From positions 3,286,001 through 3,350,000 of the forward strand of contig JAJFZO010000566.1 in NCBI GenBank assembly GCA_021397835.1: a DNA stretch of 64,000 bases. Direction: 5' to 3'. Both the position numbers and the translations under genes were made by a program. The stretch is from Moringa oleifera (Eukaryota > Streptophyta > Magnoliopsida > Brassicales > Moringaceae). Below the pieces are notes generated by a model that saw nothing but the letters and a program-made list of their open reading frames with translations, searched no databases and was not told the DNA's origin. Positions 61,866 through 64,000 of the stretch are shown piece after piece (positions within the stretch are counted from its first letter, which is position 1; each line of letters opens with the position of its first letter).

Positions 61866-61873
61866 ACACGTGG
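61866..61873. promoter_or_regulatory. G-box (ACACGTGG) upstream of PURU
   Basis: A CACGTG core at 61867-61872 lies about 235 bases upstream of the deformylase ATG. The flanks match bZIP-type G-boxes or ABREs. It is the only such motif that I saw in the spacer between the deformylase and the microprotein gene. Function is inferred. Confidence 0.4.
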
Positions 61874-62026
61874 AGTGGTATAGCTGGACACACTCTCTTT
61901 AGCGATCCCAACCTTAAGAAGAGTTATTTTTTTAAAAAAATCTGGCATGATATTGCCTATAATTAATTGATAGTTGTTACTTGTTTAATCATTATTTAAG
62001 TAATAACATACAAAAATAATTTTTTA

Positions 62027-62173
62027 TTAACCTTATTTTTACTAATATTTTTTATAAAAAAGTTAATTTATCATGCTAAAAACAAATAAATTATTTAATT
62101 TATTTTTTTATTAATATGATATATTATAAAAGTAACTTTTTTATTTTTAAAATATTAATGAAAATAAGATTAA
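62027..62173. repeat. Imperfect foldback, about 40-bp arms
   Basis: ttaaccttatttttactaat at 62027-62046 and onward to 62066 pairs with the reverse complement of 62133-62173 (ttaatcttattttcattaat). There are several mismatches and a small offset. The 66-base centre is AT-rich. Such structures in AT-rich DNA may be MITE relics or chance; arm length favours a real foldback. Confidence 0.5.
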
Positions 62174-63136
62174 CATGTGATCTATTTTCATCTAATTCAA
62201 TTTGCAATGATTTATGAATAATAAAAAATGATATTTTTATCATTGGATTCAAATGTTGGTATAAAGTCAAATAATATTTTTGTGAGAAAAATTAAATTAA
62301 ATTATTTTATTTTTATGCAATTGTTGCATTATTTGGGAACATGTTTAAAATAAATTGTAAATATCAAAAATAAATCTTATACTAAATTGGTGTTTTTCGA
62401 TCAACATCTTATAGCTTTTTTTAATCAATTTTATATATGAATTTTTAATATAATTTACATTAAAAATTATTTTTAATTTTTTAAAGAGATTATTCAAATA
62501 AAAAATCTTATGAAACAATTTTGATTTTAATTTTATAATAAATGTAAAGAAATTTCTTTTTAAATACTAAAAATATATTTTTATAACATTTTAAAATTTG
62601 TGACAATGTAAAAATTTTAGAAAATATTATAATATTTAAAAAAATCTGAAGTTTTTCTAATAATATTTGAATATTTTTATATCCATAAAATTTTTTTAAT
62701 TAGTTTGTATACAATTTTTAATTTAAATTATAATTTAAACATTAAATACAATAACAAATTTAGAGTAAATTAATATTTTGTAAATAATATAAAGTTTATT
62801 TTGATAATTACTTATAAATTCGATTTTTGATGGGTGGGTCAAATGTTCAGTCGGGTCTAGACCCTCGATTTGGGCCTGTTGTTGGGGTCATGGCGGGCTC
62901 CCAATGACAGATAACTCCAAATTAATAAAAATAATCCAACGGGCCAAGTTTTCTTGTATTCTTGACGTGTTCGGTTACAGTAGTCTCTTCTTTGTTTCTC
63001 TTCTGTTGCCTGAGACTGGAGAGGTCGTCACCGCACTCATTTTAGGAATTTCACAGGAGATAAGCTCACATCTCTCTGCGCTGCTGCAGACCAACCGAAG
63101 GTTGCTTCATCTCTGTTACTGAGAGCCAAAACGATA

Positions 63137-63985
63137 ATGCCTGTAATTCTCTCTCTGTGTACTTGATTTCTGGTTTCAGATCTGCTTCCATTTTTTCTTC
63201 TATTCTGTCATTGTAATTAAGTTGCGATGATTTTGTTGTGATCGGCTGTGGTGCAGTTCACGAAGGTGATAGAGGTGGAGCCGCCAAGTCCCCTCCGGTA
63301 CTTGATCGGAGCGGCGATCATGATGATTGGAGTCGTATTACCCGTCGGTTACATGATGTTCCGTAACAAGCGTGTTCCTTCCTCTTCCTCTTACTCCAAA
63401 CAGACGTAGGTGTGCCTTTGCCTTTTTTTTTTCGCTTTCTATTTTTTTTTTAATCTGCAAATGTTCTAAACTATAGCGTAGCTTGAAGGTCTTAATCATG
63501 TTAGCTTGTAGGTATTATATGTACATGTATGTGTGTGTGTGTGTGTGTGTATGTTCCAATAACAGTGTGGTAGGTCTAGTGTGAATATAAAATTGGATTG
63601 AAAGACATCTAAGTTGATGGGGTTTGTGGATTTTGTTTTGTGTTATTTTGCAATCCAAATGCTCTATTTGGTCGCTGAGAAAATGTTGGGGGAGTTGGAA
63701 AAATGGAGGATCTTTCTTTAATTTCGTTTTATTTTTATTTTTATTTTTTGGAACTGAGCTTAGTGCTTCTCTTTGGATTGAATTTACACAATCTTGGTTC
63801 TCTGAAATGTGAAAGTGATATATTGCATAGGGTGGAAGGAATTGTTGCTATTATTTTATGATTTTTCCTAAGTTAGGGGCATTGCTTTGCTTGAAAAGTA
63901 CTTATTAAATTTCTTCTATGAGATCCAGAAGAACTAATATTATAATTTCTGTGGTTGAAATATCAGGAACAAAGTTTTGATATAG
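63137..63985 (+). CDS. Small single-pass membrane protein of 57 residues, 3 exons
   Basis: Exons are 63137-63142, 63257-63405 and 63967-63985. The first coding exon holds only ATG CCT. The product reads MPFTKVIEVEPPSPLRYLIG, then one hydrophobic helix (AAIMMIGVVLPVGYMMF), a basic flank RNKR, a serine run and the end KQTNKVLI. A canonical gt donor at 63406 lies inside the codon before an in-frame TAG, so an unspliced transcript would end at KQT (52 residues, stop at 63407-63409). The split ATG exon, the charge pattern around the helix and a splice that restores a plausible tail all argue for a real gene. I recall a conserved small plant protein family with this sequence, but know no function. 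The topology suggests an N-terminus in one compartment and a basic C-terminus in another. TGGGCC (site II) at 62871-62876 lies upstream. Confidence 0.85.
63531..63550. repeat. (GT)n microsatellite in the microprotein intron
   Basis: A pure run of GT dinucleotides in the intron 63406-63966 of the small membrane protein gene. Confidence 0.9.
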
Positions 63986-64000
63986 AGACAGAGACCCAAG

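Overview
The window is nuclear DNA of a flowering plant, almost certainly a eudicot. Its genes are split by GT-AG introns, the space between genes is very AT-rich, and every recognised product is a standard plant protein. I reconstructed seven protein-coding genes exon by exon. All exon joins keep frame, and every model runs from an ATG to a stop. All seven begin and end inside the window, although the 5' leader of the first gene may start before base 1. I found no CRISPR array, operon, rRNA or tRNA gene, and no intact transposon.

Layout. 0.3-7.3 kb (+): a plant O-fucosyltransferase-family (GDP-fucose protein O-fucosyltransferase-like) glycosyltransferase with a Golgi-type membrane anchor. 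7.3-9.8 kb: AT-rich spacer ending in a promoter with an exact ER-stress element. 10.5-19.4 kb (+): the ER-lumen Hsp70 of the GRP170/HYOU1 class (Arabidopsis HSP70-17 type), ending in HDEL. 20.7-33.3 kb (-): a 2,232-residue agenet/Tudor-like nuclear protein (G2484-1 type), with non-coding leader exons out to about 35.4 kb. 35.4-46.4 kb: 11 kb with no supported gene, holding AT-rich dispersed repeats and a perfect 28-bp hairpin. 46.6-47.5 kb (+): a TIP2-class tonoplast aquaporin. 47.5-53.2 kb: AT-rich spacer. 54.3-56.7 kb (+): a DUF828/PH-like FORKED-like (VAN3-binding) protein. 57.7-61.6 kb (-): mitochondrial 10-formyltetrahydrofolate deformylase (PURU), containing a GC-AG intron. 63.1-64.0 kb (+): a 57-residue single-pass membrane microprotein.

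The genes are not a pathway, since plant neighbours are mostly independent. The gene order does look like a conserved ancestral block. From memory, the agenet, TIP2, FORKED-like and PURU genes match consecutive Arabidopsis loci At4g17330-At4g17360, and the O-fucosyltransferase and HSP70-17 match At4g16650-At4g16660. I could not check those locus numbers here.

Nothing in the window demonstrates a new biological system. The points most worth checking are the ERSE upstream of the HDEL Hsp70, its cluster of N-glycosylation sites, the perfect hairpin at 42.0 kb, the GC-AG intron in PURU, the two possible C-termini of the microprotein, and the nested duplication and palindromes in an O-fucosyltransferase intron.
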